Assembly: GCA_903789595.1 (NCBI GenBank)
Contig: CAIFEZ010000006.1
Location: forward strand, 83,938 to 147,937
DNA from: an uncultured eubacterium 1-6
GTDB taxonomy: Bacteria > Bacillota > Clostridia > Lachnospirales > Lachnospiraceae
Direction: 5' to 3'
DNA length: 64,000 nt
Positions 9,016-18,058 of the stretch are shown piece after piece (positions within the stretch are counted from its first letter, which is position 1; every line of letters begins with the position of its first letter). The position numbers and the translations under genes were made by a program. The notes beneath the pieces were generated by a model, which did not search any database, had not been told where the DNA came from, and saw nothing but the letters and a program-made list of their open reading frames with translations.

Positions 9016-9027
9016 AAATCAGAATTT
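9016..9027. repeat. Cassette-type motif AAATCAGAATTT upstream of the GNAT gene
   Basis: Imperfect palindrome AAAT-CAGA-ATTT. The identical 12-mer overlaps the stop codons of both DUF3784 copies (21757 and 32451), and related AAATTCCAGTTTGTA motifs follow other accessory genes. Here it precedes the GNAT ribosome site by a few bases. Confidence 0.4.
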
Positions 9028-9041
9028 ATAGGTGGAAGAAG

Positions 9042-9488
9042 ATGCTGCTTAGAAATTATCAATCATCCGATTGTGAGAAACTTGCTGCTTTATTCTATCA
9101 AACCGTTCACTGTGTGAATGCACGGGATTATACGGAAGAGCAATTGAACGCATGGGCAACTGGACAGGTAGATCTGAAGCAATGGGATAAGTCTTTTCTG
9201 GATCACCATACAATTATTGCCGTTCAGGATGATCAGATTGTGGGTTTCGGTGACATGAATGATTCGGGTTATCTGGACAGGCTGTTTGTCCATAAGGATC
9301 ATCAGGGAGAAGGTATTGCTACTGCAATTTGTGATGAGTTGGAAGAGAAAATGGCAGGAAAGCGAATTACAACGTATGCTTCCATAACGGCAAAATCGTT
9401 TTTCCTGCGCCGGGGGTATCATGTCATTAGAAAACAAGAAGTGACGCGCCATGGGGTAACATTATCAAATTATCTCATGGAGAAGTAA
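9042..9488 (+). CDS. GNAT-family N-acetyltransferase
   Basis: 148 residues, a single GNAT domain. The acetyl-CoA pyrophosphate loop is visible as DHQGEGIATAICDELEEK (about 87-104), preceded by the GYLDRLFVHKDHQ beta-4 strand and followed by YASITAKSFFLRRGYHVIRKQEV, typical of YafP-like acetyltransferases. It would transfer an acetyl group to a small molecule or peptide; the substrate cannot be told. GGTGGAAG precedes the ATG. It starts the accessory region after lysS and is followed within three bases of its stop by a repeated block carrying a terminator. Confidence 0.85.
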   Translation: MLLRNYQSSDCEKLAALFYQTVHCVNARDYTEEQLNAWATGQVDLKQWDKSFLDHHTIIAVQDDQIVGFGDMNDSGYLDRLFVHKDHQGEGIATAICDELEEKMAGKRITTYASITAKSFFLRRGYHVIRKQEVTRHGVTLSNYLMEK

Positions 9489-9490
9489 GT

Positions 9491-9659
9491 AAATTCCAGT
9501 TTGTATGTGCCTGAATAAATGAACAGGAATTACCAGCCGGAAGCCAGTGCAAATTGTGCTTCCGGTTTTTTGTTGCCGGAATTTCCGGCAATGAACCACA
9601 ACTACACATGAAGTTGGCAAGACAGATGCCAATGTTTGCAGACCGATTGCTTTTCGAGA
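9491..9659. repeat. Accessory-gene 3' flank repeat, long copy A
   Basis: This roughly 165-bp block is repeated with about 90% identity at 32837-32998. It starts AAATTCCAGTTTGTATGT right after a stop codon, contains a terminator hairpin, and ends CAGACCGATTGC-TTTCGAGA. After that point copy A runs into a tyrosine-integrase gene end while copy B runs into a different gene. It marks a recombination junction. Confidence 0.8.
9537..9571 (+). terminator. Terminator after the GNAT gene
   Basis: Stem CCGGAAGC (9537-9544) / GCTTCCGG (9558-9565) followed by TTTTTT. Confidence 0.85.
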
Positions 9660-9736
9660 CCACAATGGATATATATGCGGAAGCGACGGATCGGAAGAAG
9701 GAAGAAACCTTTGTGTATATAATATTCGTACGATAA
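9653..9736 (+). pseudogene. Tyrosine integrase 3'-end remnant 1
   Basis: The translation FETTMDIYAEATDRKKEETF matches the C-terminal tail of Tn916/ICE-type tyrosine recombinases, just after the catalytic Tyr region (normally GHKNIETTM-IYAEAT). Only about 27 codons remain. The upstream part is replaced by the repeat block at 9491-9659. Related remnants lie at about 24982, 33261 and 51757. Confidence 0.65.
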
Positions 9737-9780
9737 AATAATGAATTTCGTACGATAACAAACTGAAATCGTACCATATT
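9725..9780. repeat. Three iteron-like repeats of TTCGTACGATAA at 22-bp period
   Basis: TTCGTACGATAA occurs at 9725 and 9747 exactly, with a third weaker copy (ATCGTACCATAT) at 9769. The core TCGTACGA is palindromic, and 22 bp is two helical turns, so three protein dimers could bind one face of the DNA. The block lies between an integrase remnant and the convergent LysR gene. Confidence 0.6.
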
Positions 9781-9815
9781 ATATTAATCAATGTTGCGCA
9801 AGATATTAATACGCC

Positions 9816-10700
9816 TCAGTTCACATAAGACGTAATGTCATACCCTTTTGCGAACTGTATAAACTTTGTCGTCCGAAGCGGTACATAGTTGCCTGCCTTC
9901 CAGATGATGCCGAACTTATTCACGATTTTCGGCTCGATCGGAATCATCCGGAAATCTCTGGGATTTACTGCCAGGGAGGAGAAAAGAATCGCGGAACAGG
10001 TCCCGGCGCGGACAAAATTCAGCGTTGTGTAGAGCTGGGAGCAGTGCATCAGAATATGCGGCTGGATGCCCAGCGCGCGGAAACGTGTCATGAACGTCTG
10101 GTTCTGGACGGAGTCGGTGTTGTAGAAAATGAGGCTCTCGTCTGCCAGCATCTCCAGGGAGACAGATTTTTTATCTGCCAGCGGATGTGTCCTGGAGACA
10201 CAGAGCGAGTAGGAATCCTCCATCAAAGCGTGGCTCTCGAACTGATCTATATTGTAGAAGCCCATATTGACAAGCGCGATGTCGAGCTTGCCCGTGCTGA
10301 CGAGGTTCTGCGCGCGGTTGGATCCGTATTCGAAGAGCTGCACGGGAATGTCGCAGGTCTCGTGAAAGGTGTCGATCATTCTTGGAAAGAAAACCATGCT
10401 GATGAGCGGCGGAATGCCGATCTTCAGAGGATGTGTCTCTTCCGCCATTTCTGTAAATTCAGTATACATATCTTCCTGCATCTTCAGCAGGGTCTCTGCC
10501 CTTTTATAGAAGGCTTCTCCCTCTTCCGCGAGGGAGATCTTATTCTTTTCGTGATGAAAGAGTTGTAAATGAAATTCATTCTCCAGGTCCTTGAGCGCGA
10601 CTGAAATTGTCGGCGAGGACACAAAAAGAGAATCTGCAGCGCCTTTAATGCTGTGGTATCGGCATACCGCACAGAAGTATTCGAGCTGTGTCAGTGTCAT
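9816..10700 (-). CDS. LysR-family transcriptional regulator (TtdR-like)
   Basis: 294 residues. The N-terminal winged helix-turn-helix (about 1-60; MTLTQLEYFCAVCRYHSIKGAADSL and SPTISVALKDLENE) is followed by a substrate-binding-like effector domain (about 90-290). It is divergent from a dicarboxylate transporter and a two-subunit dehydratase, with a LysR-type T-N11-A palindrome in between. This is the arrangement of E. coli ttdR with ttdABT, so it most likely activates the adjacent genes in response to a C4 hydroxy acid. The ligand is inferred from neighbours. Confidence 0.85.
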   Translation of the reverse strand: MTLTQLEYFCAVCRYHSIKGAADSLFVSSPTISVALKDLENEFHLQLFHHEKNKISLAEEGEAFYKRAETLLKMQEDMYTEFTEMAEETHPLKIGIPPLISMVFFPRMIDTFHETCDIPVQLFEYGSNRAQNLVSTGKLDIALVNMGFYNIDQFESHALMEDSYSLCVSRTHPLADKKSVSLEMLADESLIFYNTDSVQNQTFMTRFRALGIQPHILMHCSQLYTTLNFVRAGTCSAILFSSLAVNPRDFRMIPIEPKIVNKFGIIWKAGNYVPLRTTKFIQFAKGYDITSYVN

Positions 10701-10739
10701 TTCTTTTTCCTTTCTATCAAAATAACAACTCTATTTTAC

Positions 10740-10756
10740 ATTAGTTAAATCCTAAT
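10740..10756. promoter_or_regulatory. LysR-type operator in the divergent control region
   Basis: ATTAG-TTAAATC-CTAAT is a perfect 5-bp inverted repeat fitting the T-N11-A LysR box. It lies 40 bases before the regulator start and about 125 before the transporter start, in a very AT-rich stretch. Confidence 0.6.
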
Positions 10757-10880
10757 CAACACAAAAATTATTAAAATTTACAAAAACAGGTGACTCAATT
10801 ATTATTCAATTATCAGAAAGAAATCCTTCGGCCGGAAGCTTTCGAAGCAGATTTGTGAAGCGTTTTTCCTGGGGGTGTTT

Positions 10881-12158
10881 ATGAGTCCAGCTGTCATCAC
10901 CTTATTGTTCCTGTTGTTCGCTGTCGTCATGTTCGTCACAGAGAAAATTCCTCTCGGTCTGACATCCATGATCGTGTGCGTCGGCCTCATCGTAACACGC
11001 GTCCTTGACTGGAAAACAGCTTTCTCCGGCTTCATCGACAGCAATGTCATCCTCTTCGTCGCGATGTTCATCGTGGGAGGAGCCCTCTTCGAGACGGGCA
11101 CGGCCAATGAAATCGGCGGTCTGGTGACCAGATTCGCAAAGACAGAGCGCGGCCTGATCGTCGCCATCATGGTCATCGTAGGTCTCATGAGCGGCGTTCT
11201 CTCCAACACCGGCACCGCAGCCGTTCTGATTCCGGTCGTCATCGGTATCGCGGCAAAGTCCGGATACAAGAGATCCAGGCTCCTCATGCCGCTTGTCTTC
11301 GCAGCGGTCATGGGCGGAAACCTCTCCCTCATCGGCGCGCCAGGCAACTTGATCGGCCAGTCGACACTCCAGGAGGCGACAGGTGAGAGCTTCGGATTCT
11401 TCGAGTATGCCATCGTGGGCCTTCCCATTCTGGCAGCAGGCATTCTCTTCTATGCAACCGTCGGATTTCGTCTCCTTCCCAACCACGATGTCACGGACGA
11501 TGATTCCGTTTTTGATGAGCAGAAGGATTTCTCCCATATTCCGCAGTGGAAGAAGGTATTCTCTCTGGTTGTCCTCGTCCTGACGCTTCTTGGCATGATC
11601 TTTGAGGACCAGATCGGCATCAAGCTCTGTGTCACCGGCTGCATCGGTGCAATTGTCCTCATCCTCTCGGGCGTCATCTCCGAGAAGGAGGCACTCAAGT
11701 CCATCGATCTGAAAACAATCTTCCTCTTCGGCGGCACGCTCTCCCTGGCCTCTGCACTGCAGCAGACCGGCGCCGGCGAGATGATCGCGAACAAGGTCAT
11801 CGAGATGCTGGGCGACAACCCGTCACCGTACCTTCTCATATTCGTTGTTTTCATCATCTGCTGCATCCTGACCAACTTCATGTCGAACACGGCAACGACA
11901 GCACTGATGGCGCCCATCTGCCTCTCCATCGCCCAGGGCATGGGAGCGGATCCCAAGGCGGTCCTCATGGCCTGCGTCATCGGCGGATCCTGCGCCTACG
12001 CAACACCGATCGGCATGCCAGCCAACACAATGGTGGTCGGTGCCGGTGGCTACAAATTCAAGGATTATATGAAAGCAGGACTGCCCCTGATCGTCATCGC
12101 GACAGTCATCAGTATGATCATCCTGCCGATCGCGTTCCCGTTTTTCCAGGGGGCCTGA
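10881..12158 (+). CDS. SLC13/DASS-type anion (dicarboxylate) transporter
   Basis: About 425 residues with roughly eleven hydrophobic segments. It shows the two Asn/Thr-rich hairpin motifs of the divalent anion:Na+ symporter fold, SNTGTAAVLIPVV (about 114-126) and MSNTATTALMAPI (about 335-348), and a GGNLSLIGAPGNLI stretch. Such carriers import tartrate, succinate, fumarate or sulfate. Followed by the dehydratase genes, it is the likely uptake step of the module. GTG at 10875 is an alternative start; the ATG at 10881 follows GGGGG. GC-rich third positions (frequent CTC, ATC, GTC) differ from the later permease. Confidence 0.85.
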   Translation: MSPAVITLLFLLFAVVMFVTEKIPLGLTSMIVCVGLIVTRVLDWKTAFSGFIDSNVILFVAMFIVGGALFETGTANEIGGLVTRFAKTERGLIVAIMVIVGLMSGVLSNTGTAAVLIPVVIGIAAKSGYKRSRLLMPLVFAAVMGGNLSLIGAPGNLIGQSTLQEATGESFGFFEYAIVGLPILAAGILFYATVGFRLLPNHDVTDDDSVFDEQKDFSHIPQWKKVFSLVVLVLTLLGMIFEDQIGIKLCVTGCIGAIVLILSGVISEKEALKSIDLKTIFLFGGTLSLASALQQTGAGEMIANKVIEMLGDNPSPYLLIFVVFIICCILTNFMSNTATTALMAPICLSIAQGMGADPKAVLMACVIGGSCAYATPIGMPANTMVVGAGGYKFKDYMKAGLPLIVIATVISMIILPIAFPFFQGA

Positions 12159-12335
12159 GCGGGCAGAGCGGCAGAGCATTGTTTACAGGGACACCCGGAA
12201 AATCGACACCGACAATCAGTTATAACAGTCAGATGGATCTGGAAAAACCAGTCCGAAATGAATACAGACTCTTAGCACTTATTTTCAGAACAAGCAAAAC
12301 AGAGGGCGCCACAAGGCGTCGGAAAGGAATGCACT

Positions 12336-13250
12336 ATGGCTGCAGAAAAAGAAATGACCGCAAAAATGACGGATATTATGGCACAGTTCGTCGGCTTCAC
12401 CGCAAAGAAGCTCCCGGATGATGTCATTGCAAAGCTTCAGGAGCTGCGTGACAAAGAGGACAGCCCGATGGCGAAGGTGATTTACGACACCATGTTCCGC
12501 AACCAGGAACTGGCTGTGAAGCTGAACCGCCCCTCCTGTCAGGACACCGGCGCGCTCCAGTTCTGGGTGAAGTGCGGCACGAAGTTCCCACTGATCGACG
12601 ATGTGGAAGGTCTTCTGAAGGAAGCCGTGATGCAGGCCACTGTGAACACGCCTCTGCGCCACAATGCCGTAGAGACCTTCGATGAGTACAACACCGGAAA
12701 GAATGTCGGCAAGGGACTTCCTACAGTATGGTGGGACATCGTTCCCCACTCAGACGAGTGCGAGATCTACACATACATGGCGGGCGGCGGATGCACACTG
12801 CCCGGCAACGCAACTGTTTTGATGCCCGGCGAAGGGTATGAAGGCATCACCAAGTTCGTTCTTGACCGCATGACTTCCTACGGCCTCAATGCCTGCCCGC
12901 CTCTTCTCGTCGGCGTCGGCGTTGCAACATCTGTCGAGACAGCTGCCCTCAACTCAAAGAAGGCATTGATGAGACCTATCGGCTCCCACAATCCGAACGC
13001 AAATGCCGCAAAGATGGAGAGACTCCTCGAGGACGGCATCAACGCCATCGGTCTTGGACCGCAGGGCATGGGCGGCCACTACTCCGTCATGGGCGTGAAT
13101 ATTGAAAATACGGCGCGTCATCCCTCAGCCATCGGCGTCGCGGTAAACGTCGGCTGTTGGAGCCACCGCAGAGGACATATTGTTTTCGATAAGGATCTTA
13201 ACTTCAGGATTGATACGCATACAGGCTTTGAGTATAAGCCGACGGTGTAA
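12336..13250 (+). CDS. ttdA: L-tartrate/fumarate dehydratase alpha subunit
   Basis: 304 residues, the usual length of TtdA or the class I fumarase N-domain. Conserved features include RPSCQDTGALQFW (an Fe-S ligand Cys in the SCQDTG context), MAGGGCTLPGNA, GVGVATSVETAALNSKKAL and GPQGMGGHYSVMGV. With TtdB it forms a [4Fe-4S] hydro-lyase that converts L-tartrate to oxaloacetate, or malate/fumarate in the fumarase version. The separate alpha and beta genes, LysR partner and DASS transporter favour tartrate, but sequence alone does not settle the substrate. AAAGGA precedes the ATG. Confidence 0.88.
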   Translation: MAAEKEMTAKMTDIMAQFVGFTAKKLPDDVIAKLQELRDKEDSPMAKVIYDTMFRNQELAVKLNRPSCQDTGALQFWVKCGTKFPLIDDVEGLLKEAVMQATVNTPLRHNAVETFDEYNTGKNVGKGLPTVWWDIVPHSDECEIYTYMAGGGCTLPGNATVLMPGEGYEGITKFVLDRMTSYGLNACPPLLVGVGVATSVETAALNSKKALMRPIGSHNPNANAAKMERLLEDGINAIGLGPQGMGGHYSVMGVNIENTARHPSAIGVAVNVGCWSHRRGHIVFDKDLNFRIDTHTGFEYKPTV

Positions 13251-13417
13251 ATGATGGCCGGACAGCGGGCCGGAGACCATCTGGCTGATCAGATGTGACC
13301 TGCAATGTTCGGACATACGGGGTGTCAGTACGGGAGACTGACAAAGATGCCTGCAGGAATAAGTGTAAATGGAGCTGGATGCCAGACATGCGTCCAGCCT
13401 GCCGAAAGGAGCAAATC

Positions 13418-14047
13418 ATGGCTGTAGAAATCAAAGACGGAAAGAAGATTCTGGTGACACCAGTTTCCAGGGATGATCTGAAGGATATACATATTGGCGA
13501 CATTGTTTACCTGTCAGGGGATCTCACCACCTGCCGCGATGTCGCGCACAGAAGAGTTGTGGAAGAGGGAAGACAGATTCCGGTGGATGTCCGGGATGCG
13601 GCAATTCTGCACGCCGGCCCGATCATCCGTCCGCTCGGTGATGATAAATACCAGATGGTGTCCGTGGGACCGACCACCTCAATGCGCATGGAGAAGTTTG
13701 AGTATGAGTTCGTGAAGACGACAGGCGTTCGCGTGATCGTCGGCAAAGGCGGCATGAAGGGCAATACGGAGAGAGCCTGCAAAGAGTTCGGCGCTATCCA
13801 CTGCGTATTCCCCGCCGGCAATGCCGTCGTTGCGGCGACAGAAGTCGAGGAGATCGTCGAGGCACAGTGGAAGGATCTCGGCATGCCGGAGACGCTCTGG
13901 CACTGCCACGTGAAAGAGTTCGGGCCGCTCATCGTCTCGATCGACGCGTACGGAAAGAACTACTTCGAGGAGAAGAAGGTCGAGTACAATAAGAAGAAGG
14001 ATGAGCAGGTGGAGCTGATTTCCAGGCAGGTCGGCTTTATCAAATAA
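13418..14047 (+). CDS. ttdB: L-tartrate/fumarate dehydratase beta subunit
   Basis: 209 residues from the ATG at 13418, which has GAAAGGAG just upstream; the open frame extends upstream to 13295 but that part is not family-like. It has the swivelling beta-domain motifs VYLSGDLTTCRDVAHRRV, HAGPI, GPTTSMRMEKF and the active-site loop VIVGKGGMKGNTERAC. It completes the Fe-S dehydratase with the gene 167 bases upstream. It ends two bases before the next gene's ribosome region, so the permease is probably in the same operon. Confidence 0.88.
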   Translation: MAVEIKDGKKILVTPVSRDDLKDIHIGDIVYLSGDLTTCRDVAHRRVVEEGRQIPVDVRDAAILHAGPIIRPLGDDKYQMVSVGPTTSMRMEKFEYEFVKTTGVRVIVGKGGMKGNTERACKEFGAIHCVFPAGNAVVAATEVEEIVEAQWKDLGMPETLWHCHVKEFGPLIVSIDAYGKNYFEEKKVEYNKKKDEQVELISRQVGFIK

Positions 14048-14066
14048 AATGAGGAGGTATTGTGTT

Positions 14067-15452
14067 TTGAAAAATGTAATTATCAATAAGCCCGAACCAG
14101 CCCCGGGCATACTGAAACGTGTAGACTTATTTGCTATTGCAATTGGTATGGTAGTCGGTTCCGGCATGGTCACTTTGATTGGGCCGGCTATGGCTTATAC
14201 GGGCTATTCTGTATGGCTGGCTTATCTTGCGGCAATCATAATGGGTTTTTTTATGGTGTTCCCCTACATTATCCTTTCGGGAACTCTTCGTCTTGCCGGA
14301 GGTCCATACTCCATTGTTACAAACCTGGGAGGTACCAGCGCTGGCGGGTTGATCTGTTACTCTAAGCTGGTAATGCCGATTCTGAACAGCTCATTTGCGC
14401 TGGCTTTTGGTTTGTACGCGCATGAATTGCTTCCCATGTTTTCTGCTAAAACGCTATCCATTGCCAACGTCCTGATACTTTTTGTATTAAATCTTATGGG
14501 GATGGATATTTTCGCAAAGGCGAGTAAGATTATGTCTGGGATTTTGCTTGTCACCATGGTACTTTATGATATTTACGGGCTTACCCAGATTAAGCAGCCC
14601 ATCTTTGATTTTTCCGGCGAGAAGATGTTTACAGGTGGGATCTTTGGATTTATGATGGCTGCTCTGCTCCTGATCAACTCTGCAAACGGATACTATAATA
14701 TTTTATGGTATGGAAAAGATGCGAAACATGCAACAAAGGATATTCCCTTTGCAAGTCTTGCCTGTGTACCCTGCCTGCTCTTTATCTATGTAAGTCTTGC
14801 GATGGTAACTGGCGGCGTTCTTCCTCATGACGAAGTTGCGGGAATTGAAACAATTCTTCCGGCAGCTCAGACAATTCTTCCAGGTGGAATTTATAAGTTG
14901 TTTCTCCTGGGCGGGCCTCTCATGGCAATTACGACAACACTGAACGGCGTGTTTAATGATGTCCGTTATCCAATTACACAGGCTACAATGGATGGATGGC
15001 TGCCGAAGTCCCTTGCAAAGGAAAACCGTTTTGGTATTCCTACTCCGATTTATATTTACACCCTGATTATAGTGCTCCTTCCAATTCTGCTGGACATGAG
15101 CATTGTGACAATTACGAATATTTTCCAGGTCATCACTTTCTTTATGAATGTGACAATCATATATTCAATAGCACAAATGCCAAAAAAATATCCGGAAGCA
15201 TGGGGCAGGAATAAGTTCCATCTTTCCAAAAGTGCGCTGTATGCTTTCTGTACAGTCAGCATCATTATTTATACAATCATCTTCATTAAGGGTATCATCA
15301 GTATTAAGCCTGTATATGCTATAGCGGCAGTTGCGGTTATGGTATTCTTTATCCTGCTGGGAGTGTATTTGTCGAAACGTGGGGGCATCCATGTTGAAAC
15401 CTCGGTGTGGGCAAGTGACGGCGATGAAGAATCGGAAGGAGGGGATCAGTAA
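14067..15452 (+). CDS. APC-superfamily amino-acid/organic-cation permease
   Basis: About 461 residues with twelve predicted membrane segments. The opening matches APC carriers: RVDLFAIAIGMVVGSGMVTLIGP in TM1 with the flexible GSGM motif, and GGPYSI in TM3. The likely start is the TTG at 14067, eight bases after GAGGAGGT; the ATG at 14049 overlaps that ribosome site. Substrate unknown. Codon use is more AT-rich than in ttdAB, hinting at a different origin although it abuts them. The next gene starts on its stop codon (TAATG). Confidence 0.82.
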   Translation: MKNVIINKPEPAPGILKRVDLFAIAIGMVVGSGMVTLIGPAMAYTGYSVWLAYLAAIIMGFFMVFPYIILSGTLRLAGGPYSIVTNLGGTSAGGLICYSKLVMPILNSSFALAFGLYAHELLPMFSAKTLSIANVLILFVLNLMGMDIFAKASKIMSGILLVTMVLYDIYGLTQIKQPIFDFSGEKMFTGGIFGFMMAALLLINSANGYYNILWYGKDAKHATKDIPFASLACVPCLLFIYVSLAMVTGGVLPHDEVAGIETILPAAQTILPGGIYKLFLLGGPLMAITTTLNGVFNDVRYPITQATMDGWLPKSLAKENRFGIPTPIYIYTLIIVLLPILLDMSIVTITNIFQVITFFMNVTIIYSIAQMPKKYPEAWGRNKFHLSKSALYAFCTVSIIIYTIIFIKGIISIKPVYAIAAVAVMVFFILLGVYLSKRGGIHVETSVWASDGDEESEGGDQ

Positions 15453-16891
15453 TGAAGCTTGAATATGCAAATCCCAATGAGGTTGGCCTGAATGCGGACG
15501 TATTAACCCAAATGATCTGTGAATTGGAAGAGAGAGCGGAATTGCACAGCATTGTCATCATGAAGGACGATAAAGTGGTCATGGATGGCAGTTGGGCCCC
15601 TTATGAGAAGGATGTCCCGCAGATGATGCATTCACTATCCAAGACTGGCACATCGCTCTGTGTAGGGATTGCGGTCAGTGAGGGAAAGCTGTCTCTGGAC
15701 GATAAATTCTGTGATTATGTCAGAGAGGATCTCCCTGAAAATTATGACAAGATTCTTGATCAAGTGACAATTTATGATTTGCTTACGATGCAGGCAGGTT
15801 CAGCCGCCTGTGCCAATAATGTGTACTTCACGGCCTTGAAATCGGATTGGGAAAGAACCTGGCTTAGTGAAAAGCGGATTGCAGAGGATGTTGGCAAAGC
15901 ATTCCATTATGACTCTGGCTGTAGCTACACGCTTTCAAAAATTGTCAGCAAGGTGATGGGAACCACTTGCATTAACCTGCTGCAGGAAAGAGTGTTTTCT
16001 AAGATCGGCATTGATCATGTGGACTGGCTGTATAGTCCAGAAGGCTTTAATACTGGAGGCTGGGGGATGTATCTGACAGCCCGGCAGATTGCAAGGCTGG
16101 GGCAGCTCTTTTTACATGAAGGCAGATGGAATGGCGAACAAGTCGTCCCCGCGGACTGGATACGCGAAATGAGCCGTAAGCGCATATCGAAGCCCGGATG
16201 TGAACACAAGGTACTGAATGGATATGGGTACTACTTTCACACTGGCGAAAAGCTGTACGCTGCAGAAGGCGCCTTTGGGCAGCTGTTGATTTGTTTTCGG
16301 GAACTCCCGGTAGTGATCGGAATCACTTCCGGTACGAATTTCGAATTCGTTCCCGATATTTGCCAAAAGTATATTTACCAGGCGTTGGAAAAACAGGATG
16401 GCGATTTTGGTTCAGATGGAACAGCATTAGCAGAAAAAACGGAATCTCTGCATCTTCCGTTTGCAAGTGGTGAATCTTCATCAGATGGGATGGAGGACAG
16501 ACTGTTTGGCAGATGGTTCTTATTGAATCGGAATCCCCGTGAAATTCGTAAAGTTCGTTTTGACCGTGAGAGCGGGCATCTGATCAGGATCAAATTTGAA
16601 CTGGCAGATTCTACGGTGAAGACAGCATGGGCCGGATATAAACGATGGGTTAAAAATGACCTGTTTACGGATTATACAAAACGTCTGCATTGTCTGTCCT
16701 ATGCGTTCTCTAAAAATGTGCTTACGGTTGCAGACTGCATGATCAATACATCGTATCGTGAGGAATATACTTTCGATTTTTCAGGTTCTATTGTTTCATG
16801 TGGCTGGAAACCCAACGTTACTTATTTGGATGGAAACGACAACAGCAAAAGGGTATTTATGGAAAGTACAGTGACATACCACGAGCGGTGA
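15452..16891 (+). CDS. Serine hydrolase of the class C beta-lactamase (PBP4*/esterase) family
   Basis: 479 residues. The SxxK catalytic motif is present as HSLSKTGTS (Ser67 to Lys70 region). The second motif lies in DSGCSYTLSKIV, where the tyrosine of the YxN/YxS triad can be placed, and a FHTGEK stretch is in the place of the third KTG/HTG motif. An extra C-terminal beta-rich domain (about 340-479) is common in Lachnospiraceae members. No signal peptide is seen, so it is probably cytoplasmic, acting on small amide or ester substrates imported by the permease with which it is translationally coupled (ATG overlaps the previous stop). True beta-lactamase activity is unlikely. Confidence 0.8.
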   Translation: MKLEYANPNEVGLNADVLTQMICELEERAELHSIVIMKDDKVVMDGSWAPYEKDVPQMMHSLSKTGTSLCVGIAVSEGKLSLDDKFCDYVREDLPENYDKILDQVTIYDLLTMQAGSAACANNVYFTALKSDWERTWLSEKRIAEDVGKAFHYDSGCSYTLSKIVSKVMGTTCINLLQERVFSKIGIDHVDWLYSPEGFNTGGWGMYLTARQIARLGQLFLHEGRWNGEQVVPADWIREMSRKRISKPGCEHKVLNGYGYYFHTGEKLYAAEGAFGQLLICFRELPVVIGITSGTNFEFVPDICQKYIYQALEKQDGDFGSDGTALAEKTESLHLPFASGESSSDGMEDRLFGRWFLLNRNPREIRKVRFDRESGHLIRIKFELADSTVKTAWAGYKRWVKNDLFTDYTKRLHCLSYAFSKNVLTVADCMINTSYREEYTFDFSGSIVSCGWKPNVTYLDGNDNSKRVFMESTVTYHER

Positions 16892-16912
16892 AGCAACGTG
16901 TAAACGATAAAG

Positions 16913-18058
16913 GAGAACAGGCAAAAACAGGCTGGTTCCTTTGTACCATATCAGTGCGGGGAGGCTGAACTCCAAAATAAGTATGGGATGGACAAGGTCA
17001 TGCCCGGCATGGAACCGACCGGCCATTACTGGTTCAATCTCGGAAAGTTCCTGCAGGATCATGGTATGACGCCGGTGCATGTGAACCCCCATCATGTCAA
17101 AAAATCAAAGGAACTGGATGACAATAATCCATCCAAGAACGACCGCAAAGACCCGAAAGTGATCGCCGGCCTGGTAAAAGACGGAAGGTATTTCCGGCCG
17201 TATATTCCGACGGGAGTTTATGCAGAGATCCGGGCGTTGTCAGGGCTGCAGGTGCTTGCGCAGAGCGAGATCATACGATTGAAGAACCGGATCGCCAGAT
17301 GGTTCAGCATCTATTTTCCGAATTACAAAGACGTTTACGGAAATATCGGTGCGGTGAGTGGCCTGATGGTTCTGAAGACAGCTCCACTGCCGTAAGATAT
17401 CGTAAAGCTTGGCGTGGACGGTGTAAACCGGATCTGGAGAGATGCAAAACTAAGAGGCGTCGGACTTAAGAGGGCAAAGACCCTGGTAACGGCGGCAGAG
17501 CACAGCATCGGGAGCCGGGAAGCGCAGGATGCAGCCAGGATAGAATTGCGAATCCTGCTTGCGGATTATGAGATGCAGACTGCACGGGAAGCGGAACTGA
17601 TGTCGCTGATTGAGAAAAGAATCGCGGAAGTTCCGTACGTGGATAAGCTTTTGGGAATCCGTGGCGTAGGTTTGAAGACGGTAACCGGATTTGTGGCGGA
17701 AGTCGGGGATATAACCCGTTTCGATGATCCCAAACAGCTGCAGAAGCTGGCTTGATATGCCATTGTAAAAAATGAGTCTGGCAAGCATAAGGGTGAAAGC
17801 CACATCAGCTACCGCGGGCGGAAGCGGCTGAGATATGTGCTGTATGAAGCGGCGGTCAGCGTGGTGAGCCACAGTGCGGAATTCCGGTCGATCCACCAGT
17901 ATTACACGACCAGGGAGAAGAATCCCTTGAAGAAGATGCAGTCGATGATTGCGGTAGCGTGTAAGCTGGTCAGGGTGTTCTACCTGATTTTGAAGACCGG
18001 AGCGACCTATGACGCGGCGAAACTGATGGGCGATATTCGGCGGCCTGCGGCAGCCTGA
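16913..18058 (+). pseudogene. IS110-family transposase, decayed
   Basis: A single reading frame encodes an IS110/IS116/IS902 protein but carries in-frame stops at 17393-17395 (TAA) and 17753-17755 (TGA). Recognisable parts are GMEPTGHYWFNLGKFL (DEDD/RuvC-like domain), KNDRKDPKVIAGLVKDGRY, and the C-terminal helix-hairpin domain LLGIRGVGLKTVTGFVAE with SYRGRKRLRYVLYEAA and the conserved Ser. Each stop is one G-to-T change away from the expected codon (GAA, GGA). The first catalytic segment is missing. IS110 elements move by a bridge-RNA-guided reaction, so the noncoding flanks may retain part of that RNA. Confidence 0.85.

Noticed and set aside
15452..16891. Beta-lactamase resistance gene
   Set aside because: The fold and SxxK motif are present, but there is no signal peptide, the extra C-terminal domain and operon with a permease fit a peptidase or esterase better.
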